Assembly: GCA_003339415.1 (NCBI GenBank)
Contig: PDHQ01000406.1
Span: forward strand, 1-26,367
Length of the DNA stretch: 26,367 bases
Direction of reading: 5' to 3'
From: Ophiocordyceps camponoti-saundersi (nom. inval.)
Taxonomy: Eukaryota; Ascomycota; Sordariomycetes; Hypocreales; Ophiocordycipitaceae
The notes under the pieces are model-generated. The model was not told the DNA's origin and did not search any database. It worked only from the letters and a program-made list of their open reading frames with translations. Position numbers and translations under genes: made by a program. Of this stretch, positions 1 through 11,389 are shown piece after piece. The number at the start of each line of letters is the position of its first letter. Within the stretch, counting starts at the first letter, position 1.

Positions 1-45
1 TTTTTTTTTAAAAAACCACCCCCCCCCCCCCCCCCCCCCCCCCCC
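1..45. other. Contig-end low-complexity tract (poly-T, poly-A, poly-C)
   Basis: Nine T, a short A run and then 27 consecutive C (19-45) stand directly against RIP-mutated repeat T. No telomere-type repeat (TTAGGG/CCCTAA) is present. The composition is unlike the AT-rich body. The matching repeat copy at 2214-2221 has only a short natural C run at the same place, so this looks like homopolymer expansion or read-end artefact rather than biology. A real C-rich tract is less likely. Confidence 0.7.
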
Positions 46-190
46 TTATATCGGTTAAATACTTCGGCCACCTAAGAAGTTACGCCCCTTAGGTATCTAC
101 TACGCTCGCTTAGGGTGTCCTTCTTCTACCGCTAAAGTAACGGAATTAAGAATTACTTATTTATTCCGTAAGTAGGTTAAAGATAGTAAA
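46..190 (+). repeat. Repeat T, fragment T0 (truncated by the window start)
   Basis: This stretch aligns base for base with 2221-2370. It shares the block AAGTTACGCCCCTTAGGTAT, then a CTACGCT and CTTAGGGT stretch, then a CCGCTAA block and a CCGTAAG block. Differences between the copies are mostly C/T and G/A, as expected from RIP. Only the right-hand end of the repeat is present, because the window starts inside it. Confidence 0.75.
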
Positions 191-1409
191 TAAATTTTAC
201 GCGGCGTTAGTATATTTAAAAAGGAATATAGCCACGGCTAAAATAATATTTATCGACGCTTATAGCTTATAGGTTATAAGTATAAAAATAAGATTAAATT
301 AATAATCCTAATTATATATTATATAGTCGATAATCTTAAATATAAAATCCGGAAACATATATAAAAGTATTCCGAACGCTAGGGGAAAGGTCTCTTAAGG
401 TATATATATAAGAAAATTAAAAGTAATAGAAACTTATTAACGGAGAGGACGTATTTATAGCGTAGGTCGATACTAAAGTTCGTAAAGCACTAAATAAAGA
501 AAATAGAAGTCTTAGCGGTAAATATAGTCGGTTACTAAGAAGCAAATAAGTCTAGTAACGTGAAAACGGAGAGCTATAGCACTAAGTTCTTCGGCAAGGT
601 TATAAACTCGAAAATATAGTATTATATTAACCGATAGAGGTAGATTCTAGGGAAATATAGGAGGGTATACGGAATAAGAGGGATAAATAAACTTACTTCT
701 TATAAGCGAAAGATAATTAGCTTCGTATCCGAACCTAGTATAGGACTAGGTATACGTAAAATAAAGAAGATATTAGAGTACTAAGGGGTTATATTAAGAA
801 AGGTCGATAGTAGACTTAGGAGGGTATAGCGATTACTAAAAATATTAAGTTAGCTCTATTTTTATTTTAACTATTTTAGAATATAGAGGGAGGAAATAAG
901 GAAAAGATAGGAAGGATTAGTATAAATATACCTTTTTATAAAAATCTCTTAAAAATATAATAGAAGGATATACGGAAATACGATAAATACGAAACCTAAA
1001 GCTATAATAGATTATAGTTAAGTTAGGAGGGTTATTATAGCGAAAATTAGGTAGAATATTTATTTTATAGTAAGAAGTTTAATAGTTCGTTTGCGGTATT
1101 AAATCGGTAGTTTAAGGTCTTATCGCTACCGGATAAATTTATTCCTATTATAAAAGAGTTAAGGGTACGGATAAAAAGGAAGAAAATAATAAAAGGTAAA
1201 AGTATAAATATATAGTTAAATATTAATATAGTAAGGGAGTTTTTTTTTTTTCCTTAGCGGAAAAAAATAGAGAAGATATAATTATAGATATATATATTAA
1301 AATTATAAGAAATTAAGTTTATATAACTCTAAAAAGCTTAAATAAAGACGCTATTTAGGTAAATAGGTAATAAAAAACTATAAAAAGTATAAAATAATAC
1401 GATATAGAG
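191..1409. other. RIP-degraded stretch without an identifiable gene
   Basis: This is AT-rich, with almost no CpA or TpG. A plus-strand frame from about 470 to 1160 reads with a basic, leucine-rich composition and a stop about every 12-15 codons. That is close to what such DNA gives by chance, and no family was recognised. Poly-T tracts occur near 1240-1250. It may be the body of the element to which repeat T belongs. Confidence 0.4.
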
Positions 1410-1890
1410 GGATAATATTCTAGCCGGAATAATAGGGCACGAAAGATAGTTAAGATAAGATAGGGGCTATTACTTAGTTATAGTATAGATTAGTTTCCCT
1501 TAAGAAAGGAAGGAATTAATTAAGAATTAGCCCTTAATAATATCTTTATAATAGTATAGCTATATTAAAAGTCGTATATCGCAAGTTAAGTCTTATAGAG
1601 GACTTATAGTAAAAACTATATTAAACGAAATTATAGATTTATTTTAGACCTTATACTTTTATATAGATTTTACTAAATAAAATACCTTCTTTAGGGTTAA
1701 AAGTATAAAATTAAAAGGGTTCCGCCTTTTTTTTTTCTCCTAATATCTCCTATTATTAGGTAGAAAAAAACAACTTCCTATCTTTTACTTAAAGGGAATT
1801 ATTATTTAGCTTACCCCCCGATAAAGTTAGAGGTCCCGCTTTTATTAGTTATAGAGTATAGTAGGGTTAAGGTTAGTTACGAGTTGAAAA
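1410..1890 (+). repeat. Repeat T, copy T1a
   Basis: The copy shares ordered blocks with T2 and T4: a GCTATTA block, then TTAGTTTCCCTTAA, GGAATTA, TAGCCCTTAA, AAAGTCGTAT, a GACTTATAGTAAAA block, TTATAG..TTTATTTTA and the CTTCCTAT..AATTATTA..AGCTTA end block. It lacks the final AAGTTACGCC block. It lies directly beside a second partial copy (T1b), so T fragments are stacked here. The role of T is not known; recurrence in one orientation fits an LTR or the 3' end of a retroelement. Confidence 0.65.
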
Positions 1891-1989
1891 AAGCAGTCTA
1901 CTTTAGCGGCGGTAATAGACACGCCCGAAGAAAAATAAGCGTATAACTTAGCTAGGGGATTTCTAAAAGCTCCTATAAAATTTAATTAA

Positions 1990-2370
1990 ATAGTTCCTAA
2001 ACCTTCTCTACTAACCCTATAACTTTATTTTAAACTCTATATTTATATACTATAAATTCCTAATTTAAATACTTATTCTTAAGCTCTTAGCACTTAATTA
2101 AATAGTTCTCGACTTCTTTTCTCTTTCTTCTCTTATCTCTATATAGAAAACCGACTCCTTATTATTCTCCCTATAGAGAATTACTATCTAGCTCTCCCCC
2201 CTATAGCTAGAGATCCCCCCTTATATTAGTTAAAGATTTTAGTTACTTAAGAAGTTACGCCCCTTAGGTATCTGCTACGCTTACTTAGGGTATCCTTCTT
2301 TCCCCGCTAAACTACCTTTACTTCTAATTATTTTATTAGCGAAGTCCGTAAGCAGCTTAAATATATGTTA
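1990..2370 (+). repeat. Repeat T, copy T1b (right part)
   Basis: It starts at an ATAACTTTATTTTAAACTCTAT block matching 26030-26050 and runs through the TATAGAGAATTACTATCTAGCT and TATAGCTAGAGATC blocks to AAGTTACGCCCCTTAGGTAT (2250-2270) and CTGCTACGCTTACTTAGGGT. This is the best-preserved T end. The CCGCTAAA and GTCCGTAAG blocks after it are also in T0, so the repeat continues to at least 2360. Confidence 0.7.
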
Positions 2371-2574
2371 AATCTATCTAATATTATAGTACTATATATT
2401 TAATAGCGTAGATTAATAGAAACCTTTAAGTAAACTATAGTTATAATATATAATTAGTATAATTTTAACTTAGGTAAACTTATTATATTTAAAAAGATAA
2501 AGATTATATTAAAAAGAATAATATAAATAACTAGATTAAAAATAAATATTTAAAATACGTTTAGTACTTAATAC

Positions 2575-3310
2575 TAATATATATACTCTATAACCGATAA
2601 TCTAAATCTAGGATACTTAAGGATAAAAGACATAAATACCTTAGGTATCTTAGGTATTATAGATAAACCGTAAGCTATATGCTAAGCTATTTTATCGCAA
2701 AGTCTAGATTTTCCTTTAAGCTATTTAGTCTATACCTTAGTAAGAAGCTATAAGATAGAATACGGATCCTTACTATTAAGATAACGATATAGATAATAGC
2801 AGATTTACTCCCTAGCGTAGGTCTATATAAACCTAGCGTTAATCTTTAAGGCTAACTTATAAACGCGAAGATAAAATAAAATATTAGGTAGTTTATAATA
2901 GTTATCGTCGACTATAACGCTACCTCTTTTAGAGGTAAAAGATAAGTTACGGCTAGCTAAAGAAAGGTAATAGGTTTCGTAGTCGTCTATACTATAAGAA
3001 GTAGTATAAATAGCCTAGAGGAAGTAGGAAAAAATAGAGGGTTACTTTTCTAATAAGTTAAGAGTAATTATAAGGTTAGTTAACGTATTCTTATAAAATA
3101 TAGTGTTAGTTTTCTAAATAATATATATATATATATATATAGGAAGATATAATAGGAAAGGAATTATAAGAATAATAGTATTATATTAATAGTACCTTAT
3201 TATAGGCAGCGCGGAAGAAGGCTAGCTTATTATATAAAATAACGCGATAAACTCTAAATATTCGATTACGATAAATAATAGCGAGATCGAAATATTTAGA
3301 TTAGAGGGGG
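2575..3310 (-). pseudogene. RIP-degraded BTB/POZ-like gene, copy 1
   Basis: One minus-strand frame can be followed from about 3254 to 2597 with no net frameshift, broken only by TAA/TAG. In order it shows an EFIA block (3254; compare the F-x-x-H core of BTB domains, His lost), a block resembling the FL..YT..Y core (around 3010), IDDYETYYLSLAS (from 2990), then LFYLRVYKLALK, which resembles the R-V-Y-x-L-A helix typical of fungal BTB proteins, and QLLTKV-like and SVIEYI blocks. The same frame is present in the second copy about 2 kb to the right, which argues that it is a true coding remnant. BTB proteins usually mediate dimerisation or cullin-3 binding. The BTB assignment rests on motif memory and is moderate; start and end of the gene are not defined. 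Confidence 0.55.
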
Positions 3311-3430
3311 ATATATCGGTTCCTTAGTAAACGTTTATAATAATCGTTATTTTATTTATTCGGAATTAGGGGGAATAGAAACCTCGACGATAATATAGGC
3401 TATATAGCAGGCATTTTTTTTTATTTATTT

Positions 3431-4574
3431 TTAGTTATAAGAAAATTAAAATAGGAGAGTAATAAAACGAGAAACTAAGAAAAGTAAATAATAATATAGA
3501 ATAGAAGGGAAGAAGGATATAGATATGCTATATAATAGTATATTAATATATTTATAATATATATATAATATATTAGAGGGAAGTGTTAATAAAAGGTGAA
3601 AAAATATAGGTAGATTTTAATATATTTTAATAACTTAATAAAATAATATTATCGTAAGTTATAGAGTTTTATAGGGAGTACGTAATACTATTAACACGAG
3701 AGGGAATTAATATAAAGCGGGTACCGCTAAGTCGTTTATTATTATAGCTTAGAAATACGTTAAGTAAACGATAGTATTAGTATTTAATATTATAAATAAA
3801 GATTCTAAGCTAATAAGAAAGAAAGAAAAGGAGAAAAACTCTCGTAGGCGAAGTCCTAGTAAAATATATAAAGAAACGTGCTAGTAGAGATAGGAGAGGC
3901 CCCGAGAGGGCATAGTGAAAACTAAAATCTTAGTAAAGAAACGGTTATTTTCCTTAGCGGTTACTATTAAGGTTCTTTACGATAGGATTCCTAGATATTA
4001 CGCGATAAAGATATCTTAAATTAACGTAATAAGATATTATATAATTATAGTTTATATAATTATATAGCGCTAGTTATTACGTATACGCGAGTATTAGCGC
4101 TATCCCTTATCCCCCTTTCGATAACGCGTAGATAATATTAAACAGCGAGTAATAAGCTTTTATAATACGTAATAGTTTAGCCCTATTTAACTAAGCGATA
4201 TTAACTAATAAAATTAGTTAGATAGATTAGAACGGCTAATTTAAACTGTTAACGTGTACGATAAGTATAATAATATAGCTAATAATGCTACTTTCTTAAT
4301 ACCGTCTTGCCCGCGCGGGCTATATATTTTAGAGTTTAGAGTATAAGTTACTAGGGCTAAAATAATACGTATATTTACGAGTATCGGACGTAGATATATT
4401 AATAACCGCCGTAATAATATCTAAATAGTAATTATAACTTAAAAGTAAACTAGTAATAATTAACTATTTTTCTTTACGTAAGTTTATTATAAGATATAAT
4501 ATATATAATATATAATAAATAACTATAAAGATTATTATATAAAAGAAACTATAAAGAAAGTTACCCTCTCTTAA
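3431..4574. other. Spacer between BTB-like copies, no gene recognised
   Basis: This is strongly RIP-affected. It contains a poly-T run near 3416-3424, AT-rich inverted sequence near 4030-4065, and a 12-bp perfect GC palindrome, GCCCGCGCGGGC, at 4309-4320 that stands out in the AT-rich background. No reading frame with recognisable motifs was found on either strand. Confidence 0.4.
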
Positions 4575-5260
4575 ACTTAAGTATATACTCTAGAAGCGAG
4601 AGTATTAATTTAGGATACTTAAGTATAAATAACTTATATAAGTTAGGTATTTTTTTCTTCCTAGATAGTATAAAAGTAATAGCCTTAGATATTTTATTAC
4701 GAAGTTAAGACTCTCCTCGTAACTATTTAGTTTATACTTAAGTAAGAAGCTATAAAATAATATAAGAATTTATACCGTAAAAGTACTCTATTATCTATTA
4801 GTAAGTATACTTAATAGCTAAGAGCTAGATATAAGAGGACCTAGTCTTAAGAGCTAGCTCGTAGATGCGAAGATAGAGGAATATATCGTATAGCTCGGTA
4901 TCGCTAGCGTAAGGAATAACGTTATCTCCTTTAGAATCGAATAATAGGTTATAACTAGCTAGCGAAAGGTAGTAGGTTTCGTAGTCTTCTTTACTATATT
5001 AATCTATATAAGTAGCTTATAGGAGGTATTAGAGAATTAAGGGTTACTTTTTTAATAAGTTAATAGTATTATCTAGGTAATATAGCGGATCTTTATAGTA
5101 TATAGAGTTAGTTATTATATTATATATATATCGAAAATCTAGAAGAAAAGGGATATAAAAATATTAATAAGAAAAAATACCTTATTATAAAGATCGTAAG
5201 GAAATATTAGGTTATTAAATAATATAACGCGATAAACTCGGAAAATACGCTTATAATAGA
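4575..5260 (-). pseudogene. RIP-degraded BTB/POZ-like gene, copy 2
   Basis: This is a homologue of the copy at 2575-3310, same strand. The minus-strand frame at 4992 gives KEDYETYYLSLASYN, aligned with IDDYETYYLSLAS in copy 1, then LYDIFLYLRIYELALKT, the R-I-Y-E-L-A helix typical of BTB proteins. Further upstream is SEFIALYYLIT (from 5242), aligned with EFIALFYIIS of copy 1 but in another frame, so an indel separates the two parts. Nucleotide similarity to copy 1 extends at least from 4580 to 5290 and includes the block ATAACGCGATAAACTC. The two copies differ far more than recent duplicates would, including many changes that are not C-to-T or G-to-A. Confidence 0.55.
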
Positions 5261-5399
5261 GAATAATAAGATTAGAATATTCGGGGTTAAAGAATATATA
5301 TTAGTACTTTATTTTTTATAATATATCCTAAGTATCTTTATCCGATAGAGACGGGGAGGAGTATTAAGGTAACGGTCTAAAGGATATTTTTTTTTTTTT

Positions 5400-6039
5400 T
5401 ACCCTTTAGTATTAGAAATATAAGAGGAGAGATATAATATTAAAAGGAAATATAGGAAGAGTAGAATAGGCAAAAGAAGGGAATAAAAAAGTATTATATA
5501 AATATAATTTAATATAAGTAATATAAAAATAAAATAAATAAAAGGGGTTTAAAAAAATATAAATTATATATATTACTTAGATATTATTATAAGAAAATAG
5601 AATTTTAAAAGTAATATTTAGAGTTTAATAAGGGAGAGATATTACTATACTAGGAATCTAATAAATAAATTTATAATATTAAACTCGTAATTACTTTTTT
5701 TTTATATACTCTCTAATAAGTAATAAGTAAGGCACGATATAGTAGGTCTATAATAGATATTTAAGGGTAACGGAGGTGCGAGAAAAAAATATAAGTGCTA
5801 GAGTAAAAAAAATATAGTTAGGGGCTAAGAAGGGTTTTAATTAGATAGTTCTCGAATACTTCCTATCCCGAAAAAGCTTCTAAGGAATAGAGTTAAGAGG
5901 GGCGATTAAGACGAGATAGCGGTTATTATAAAATCTAGCAAGTAATTAGCTCTTAAGCTTATCTTCGTAACTATCTAAAAAGCCGTATATTTAATATCGT
6001 AAAAGAATATTAGAATAAGTATTATAGAGGATATATAAA
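5400..6039. other. AT-rich spacer, no gene recognised
   Basis: It begins just after a poly-T run (5389-5400) that follows the BTB-like copy and ends at repeat T2. Homopolymer A and T tracts are frequent (for example 5694-5703). No frame with recognisable motifs was seen. Copy T4 shares sequence with T2 only from about 6045, so most of this stretch is outside the repeat. Confidence 0.4.
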
Positions 6040-6590
6040 AAACCTTCGTATAGTTTAATTAAATAACTATAAAGCCTATCTTTTTTACTAAAAGCTTTAG
6101 GGGATAAGGATATAAGGGGCGCTTAAGATAGGAGAAGGCTATTATAAAGTATATAGTGTAGATTAGTTTCCCTTAAAAATAAAGGAATTATATAAAATTA
6201 GCCCTTAACGTTACGTTTATACTTACCTTAAAAGTCGTATATTATAAATTAAGTCCTAGAAACTAGAGAGTACTTATAATAAAAAGTATACTTAATAAAA
6301 TTATAGCTTTATTTTAAATCTTATACCTTAAAATAATAAATTACTAGCTTAAATATATATTTCGAAACCTTAGTTTACCGATTAAGTAGTTTTTACGTTT
6401 CTTTTTATAGTTTACTTTATCTTTTTATAGGAAAATAACTTCCTATTATTTTCCTTATAGAGAAATACTATATAGCTTATACCTATATAGCTAGAGATAA
6501 CTTGTGGTATTTAAAGACTATAGTTACTTACGAAGTTAGACGTAATAGGTATCTAGTAAGTATGCCTAAGGTAATACTAACCCTCCCTCG
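6040..6590 (+). repeat. Repeat T, copy T2
   Basis: It begins at the TAGTTTAATTAAATAA block, then AAAAGCTTTAGGGGAT and GGATATAAGGGGCGCTTAAG, all present in T4 at 25797-25871. It continues through GATTAGTTTCCCTTAA, AAAGTCGTAT and the TATAGCTAGAGAT block to AAGTTAGACGTAATAGGTAT, a diverged form of the T1b end. The right edge near 6575-6611 has a short imperfect hairpin (CCCTCG..CGAGAGGG). Confidence 0.7.
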
Positions 6591-7500
6591 TTATTTAATA
6601 AACACCGAGAGGGAATAAAATTAGTTTTTCTCTTCTTAACTATAGTAGATAATAATAGAGCGGATATAGAGAAGAGATTAGTAGAATAAAAAAATAAACT
6701 AGAAAATATAATACCCCTATAGAAATTTCGTTAAAGTACGGAAACCTTCGGATATAAAGAAATCCTACTAGTATATTAAGTTAGCACCTCTAGATAATAG
6801 TATATAATCCGACGATATTAGGTATAAATTATAATCCGAGGAATTAGTAAACTATTATTTATTAAAAAGGAAATAGATAATAGGGATATATTTGCAAGCG
6901 GATAAAGTATAATAAGAGGGAAGAGTAAGAATCTGCGGAATCTTAAATATATATAGAAGATAGAAGTATAATATATAAGTAATTAGGAGGATAATAATAG
7001 AAATAGAATATACGTATAAAATAGCGTTAAGATTATAAAAAGCTATAAGATATTAGGGTATAATAAATATAAATACTAGGTATTAGGGTTAAAAGGGAAA
7101 AAACTAATTATATATAATTTATAAATAAATAGAAAAAAAAGAAAGACGGTAAATTATAAAGATAACGAGTTATATAAGATAGGATATAGAAACGTTATTA
7201 TAAAATAGATTAACTATTATACGTAAAGTACCTTAATAAAGATATAAAGGGTAATTTAATAAGGATAGGAACGGTTACGTAAAAGATAAGAATACGGAGC
7301 CGAGAGTATAGAGAGAAGCGTAAAAATTACTAAAATAAATATTTTATAAGGAATATTTATATATACTTCGTAAAAGCGAGTCTTAAAGATACTATAAAGA
7401 AATAAGTTAAATAGTAGATAGCTTGCGTAGTTATCTATATTTTATATACGCTAACGGCGACTAACCTTATATATTAAAGGGACCTATAACTATCGTTAGC
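6591..7500. other. RIP-degraded stretch, no gene recognised
   Basis: Purine-rich on the plus strand, with many AATAA and AGGATA runs and no recognisable coding motif. CpA and TpG are nearly absent. It lies between repeat T2 and the tandem array and may be part of the same element as either. Confidence 0.35.
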
Positions 7501-7699
7501 CGCTAAATTATAAAAGTAAAAGGATATATATATATAAGTTTAAATATATATATAAAGAAATATTCCTAGGATAAATAGCCTAATAGTATATATATTAACC
7601 CTGTCCTATCCGTATATATACCTAGTTATAGGATATAAACCTAAAAAATCGGTTAAATTATTTAAATTAACTAATAATATATAAATAGCCTATACGATA

Positions 7700-8830
7700 C
7701 GAAAGACCCGTAGAACCCGTATAATAGTATAATAGTATTAAGGCCACTTCCTAGAAAACGGATCCGTGAAGTCCGTAAAATAGCTAATTAGAGGAAATAA
7801 ACAACCGTAGAATACTTATAGACTAGTACGGCCGATAAGATAATAACGAAACCACTTTATCGAAGACAGATCCGAAAAAAATCATAATATAGCTTATTAT
7901 ACGGGACGACTTATATATATATATATATAATAATACGATACTATAAGACCTATATATATATAATATAGGATAGTGAAGAACTTAACCTGTTAAAGATAAA
8001 CCCGTGAAGTTTAGAAAATAGCTCGTAGTTATAACTTACTAGAGATAAACGACCCGTACGATACCGACGGGCCGGTATAACTAATAGGGGAGTAATAAAT
8101 CTACTTGCCCGAAGAAAGTCCTATTAAATTTAGGAGATAGCTTATTAGACGGGATAACCTATAAATACGAGTATATATAGATAGATACCGAGAGACCTAT
8201 ATAATAAGTAGATAGTAACGAACTTAACTTATTAAAGATAGATCCGTTAAGTAATAAAATAGCTTATAGTTATAAGTTATTTAATATAAACGACCCGTAC
8301 GATTCCTAAGGACTGTTAAGGCTAATAGGATAGCGATAAATCTATATACGTGCTTAAAGAAAGTTCCGTTAAATTTAACCCTAGCTTATTTATAGGACGA
8401 CCCGTAAATATAAGTATATATAAATAACTATAAACCTATACTATATATATATATATATACGATAGTATAATAAGAGGACGGTAACGAACTAACTTCGTTA
8501 AAAATAGATCCGTTAAATTATAAAATAGCTTATAGTTATAATTTATTAGATATAAACAACCCGTAAATACGATACTAAGAGACTAGTAAGGCTAAAAGGA
8601 TAATAACGAATCGACTTCCCTAGAGATAGCTCCGTTAAATCTACGAAATAGCTTATTAGACGGGACGACCTATATATATATATATATAAGTATAGATACC
8701 GAGAGATATATATATATAATAGGTAGGAGAGTAACGAACTAACTACGTTAAAGATATATCCGTAAAATTATAAAATAAAATAGTTATAAGTTATAAGATA
8801 TAAAGGCTAATATTATTCTTACTAACTGGT
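7700..8830. repeat. Higher-order tandem repeat (alternating A and B monomers)
   Basis: Two related monomers of about 108-144 bp alternate. Both carry a GATCCGTTAAATT-like block followed by a TAGCTTAT block. A continues with TAGTTATAA, GATATAAACGACCCGTACGATA and GACTAGTAAGGCTAATAGGATAGTAACGAA split over its length; B continues with TTAGACGGGACGACC, a variable (TA)n tract and GATACCGAGAGACC. Anchor positions are A 7761, B 7869, A 7999, B 8118, A 8241, B 8363, A 8507, B 8629, A 8757, giving a dimer period of about 238-266 bp over about four and a half dimers. Weaker copies may extend to about 7640 and 8960. Monomer lengths vary and are often not multiples of three, so it does not look coding. 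Confidence 0.8.
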
Positions 8831-8989
8831 AGTGCGAGTAGGATAGTAACTAACTTACTTACTTAATAGTAGATTAGTTCTAGATAAAATAGTTTATTTT
8901 ATATAAGCGACCGGCACGATATATATAGACCCGTACGATACGTATATATAAAAGTTACCGGTAACTTGCTTAAGGCTATTTCGACTATT

Positions 8990-9939
8990 ATGTAAAGAAT
9001 TATTATATAAGGTTAAGCGGGTATTTATTAATACCGCGAAAGTATTTCGGGATTAATAAAAAGAACTTAAATAAATAAAAATAAATTATATATATAAAAG
9101 TAGTATATATATTTTAATAGATATATAGTTAGACGTAGAGGAAGATTAGTATAGGGATAAGAAGAGGGAAGGATAGGCACGATACGCGTAGGTAATATAT
9201 AAGTAGCGTAGTATACTAAGTTTATATATATAATATTAATTTATCGATAAGGGAATAACTTTAAAGTAAAATAATAAAAGTAAGATATATTAAATAACGC
9301 AGATTTATTCTTAAAGAGCCTAAATATATTTATATAGAATAGTTAACCTAAGCGGGAAAAATAAAATAATAGATAAAGTAGTAACGGTAGAATATAATAC
9401 GAATTAGGGTTAGGAATTAGAAGTAATAATAAATTATTTTATCTATAGTAAAGTTTCGTATTAAATTATATATAAAATTAGAGGAACGAGGTAAGTAATA
9501 TAATATATAGGTAGTAACCTAATTTCTAGTAAGATAAGATATAGTTAAGAGAGAGGACCTTTTAAATTTATAAAACTATATATAGGGGTATATCTTATAT
9601 AAGTTCTATATCTCTATTAAATAGTTCTAGTAATAAAGTAATAAACGAAAAAATATATCGGCGCATATCTTATAAAGCGAAGATAATAAGTAAGTTATTA
9701 TATATTATAAGAGTAATACTAATATTTTATAAGTAATAGCGTATATAACTAACATTATATATATAATTAGATCGAGGACGTTATAACTAAAAACGTATAT
9801 TAGATATATTAAGTATTAGGGTATAGGGGAAAGAAAGGTTTATAAACTAGAAGAATAAGGATAAATTTACGAGTAGTTACTAGCTACTAATATTTAAGAT
9901 AAGGATAATAATATAAGATAAAAAGTATATAAAAGATAA
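8990..9939. other. Degraded stretch upstream of the protease-like fossil
   Basis: No motif was recognised. By position, on the plus strand ahead of the retroelement protease-like remnant, it could hold a decayed Gag, but no CCHC-like pattern was found. TA dinucleotide runs occur around 9080-9125 and 9200-9240. Confidence 0.35.
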
Positions 9940-9940
9940 C

Positions 9941-10480
9941 GAGGGCGGAAGTTTAAATAGTTAACGTAAAAACTTACGATAAGTTATAGGAACCGGTATC
10001 GGTATTCCTACTATATAGGCTAAAAGATTTAAAAAACTACTATAGCCTATAATACTAATAATAGCATATAGCGTAATATTCGATATTATCGGTAAAGAAG
10101 GCTATATAAGGATATAAGAGTATTATATTAATAATACTAGTTACGAATACTTTATATTAAGGGACTAGCTAGACTTTATCTTATACTTAGAGAAAAATAT
10201 AAGGAAGTCGACTAACGTTAAAAGTTTTAATAATTAGGGGATAGAAGGTTAGGCGGAATTTACGGTTTATATCCCGGGTATAAAGGATAAAACGCTATAT
10301 ATCGGAATAGTTAGGACTAAGGTATAGATTGTAGATAATCTTATAAAGGGCCTTATATTAGGATAAGAATAGCTCCTATTAAATAAAGTATATATATTTA
10401 GTTTAATAAAGATAGTTTAGATATATTTATATATAAGCCTATATATATTAGCAGAGGTTTATAGAAAATAATTATAAATT
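9941..10480 (+). pseudogene. Retroelement polyprotein fossil, protease-like region
   Basis: The plus-strand frame starting at 9941 stays in register to at least 10380, interrupted only by TAA/TAG. The segment from 10253 reads AEFTVYIPG, then VRTKV, IVDNL and GLILG followed by a stop, E, a stop and LL. This resembles a block in fungal retroelement polyproteins, upstream of reverse transcriptase, where a YIPG-type strand, an IVDNL strand and a (L/I)G-(M/x)-(D/E)-(W/I)-L motif close a retropepsin-like fold. The catalytic D-S/T-G was not found. No reverse transcriptase was seen downstream before the T fragment at 11390, so the element is truncated or too decayed to follow. Confidence 0.4.
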
Positions 10481-11389
10481 TTAGGCTAAAGTATATATCT
10501 TAGATAATACTTACTATATAGATTTATAACTATATCCTTAATCCGTTAATTCTAGATATCGTAAAATACTAGGAAAAGATATAATAATACCGGACATAAG
10601 AGGGTAAGGGAGGTAGGGTTTATTTAGCATTATTATAATAGATAACGCTAATAGCTAGAATAAAAGTAACTAAAGCGGGATAATATATCTTTAATAGCGG
10701 AGGTAAGAAGACCGGTATAGACGCGTCCGCTTCCTTAAGTAAAGGATAATATAGCGTTATTAATAGCTATAATAATAGCGGAGGAGATAGCTTATTATAT
10801 AATATAATTTTCGCGTCGCTTCGCCGGGGTAGACGGAGGTTACGAGAGAGAATCGGTACTTATTAAGTCGATTATATTTACCGGAGACGGCGACTTACTC
10901 TAAAAAGTAAGGTTAATTAAGTCGGTAGGTAGTACGGAGAGGGGAGAAGGTAAATAACTAGTAAGTATATCGAGAGGTATTATAATAAGATAAGGGTAGT
11001 GTAGTTAGAAATAACGTAAGCAATTTAAGTTATAGTAGGTAGAAATAGATAGCTACTGCTAAGGTATATATATTAGGGTAGAAGGATAAAAAGGTAAAAG
11101 GACGGAGGGGTAGCTTATATATAGTTTTTTTTTATCTATATAAGTATAGGTTATAGCGTATATTAATAAGATTATAAAAATATAATACGCTAAATATATA
11201 GAGTTATATAACATTATACGATAAAGTATAAAAATACTAAAAAATTTAAATAGGGTTTTATATTATTAATATAAGGAGGGAGGTTTACTATATATATTAA
11301 AAATAGACTAGTAATAAGCAGGTATCCCTAGTTAAGGAAGTAGGAAAGAACTATATAAGGTCCTATAATATATATATATATATAAGGGA
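10481..11389. other. Degraded stretch downstream of the protease-like fossil
   Basis: More GC and CpG than its surroundings around 10690-10980 (for example GCGTCGCTTCGCCGGGG near 10813). On the plus strand 10730-11100 is rich in Arg, Gly and Lys codons but no domain was recognised. It may be the C-terminal part of the polyprotein remnant that starts at 9941, but this could not be shown. Confidence 0.3.

Noticed and set aside
1..45. Telomere at the left end
   Set aside because: Only homopolymer C with a few A; no CCCTAA-type repeat.
470..1160. Plus-strand frame with basic, leucine-rich blocks that suggested a transposase
   Set aside because: Stop density is about what RIP-mutated DNA gives by chance, and no DDE, HTH or other motif could be named. 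Kept as unassigned sequence.
3119..3142. (TA)n microsatellites here and near 8430, 8660 and 24815 as functional elements
   Set aside because: TpA runs are the expected end product of RIP and occur throughout the window.
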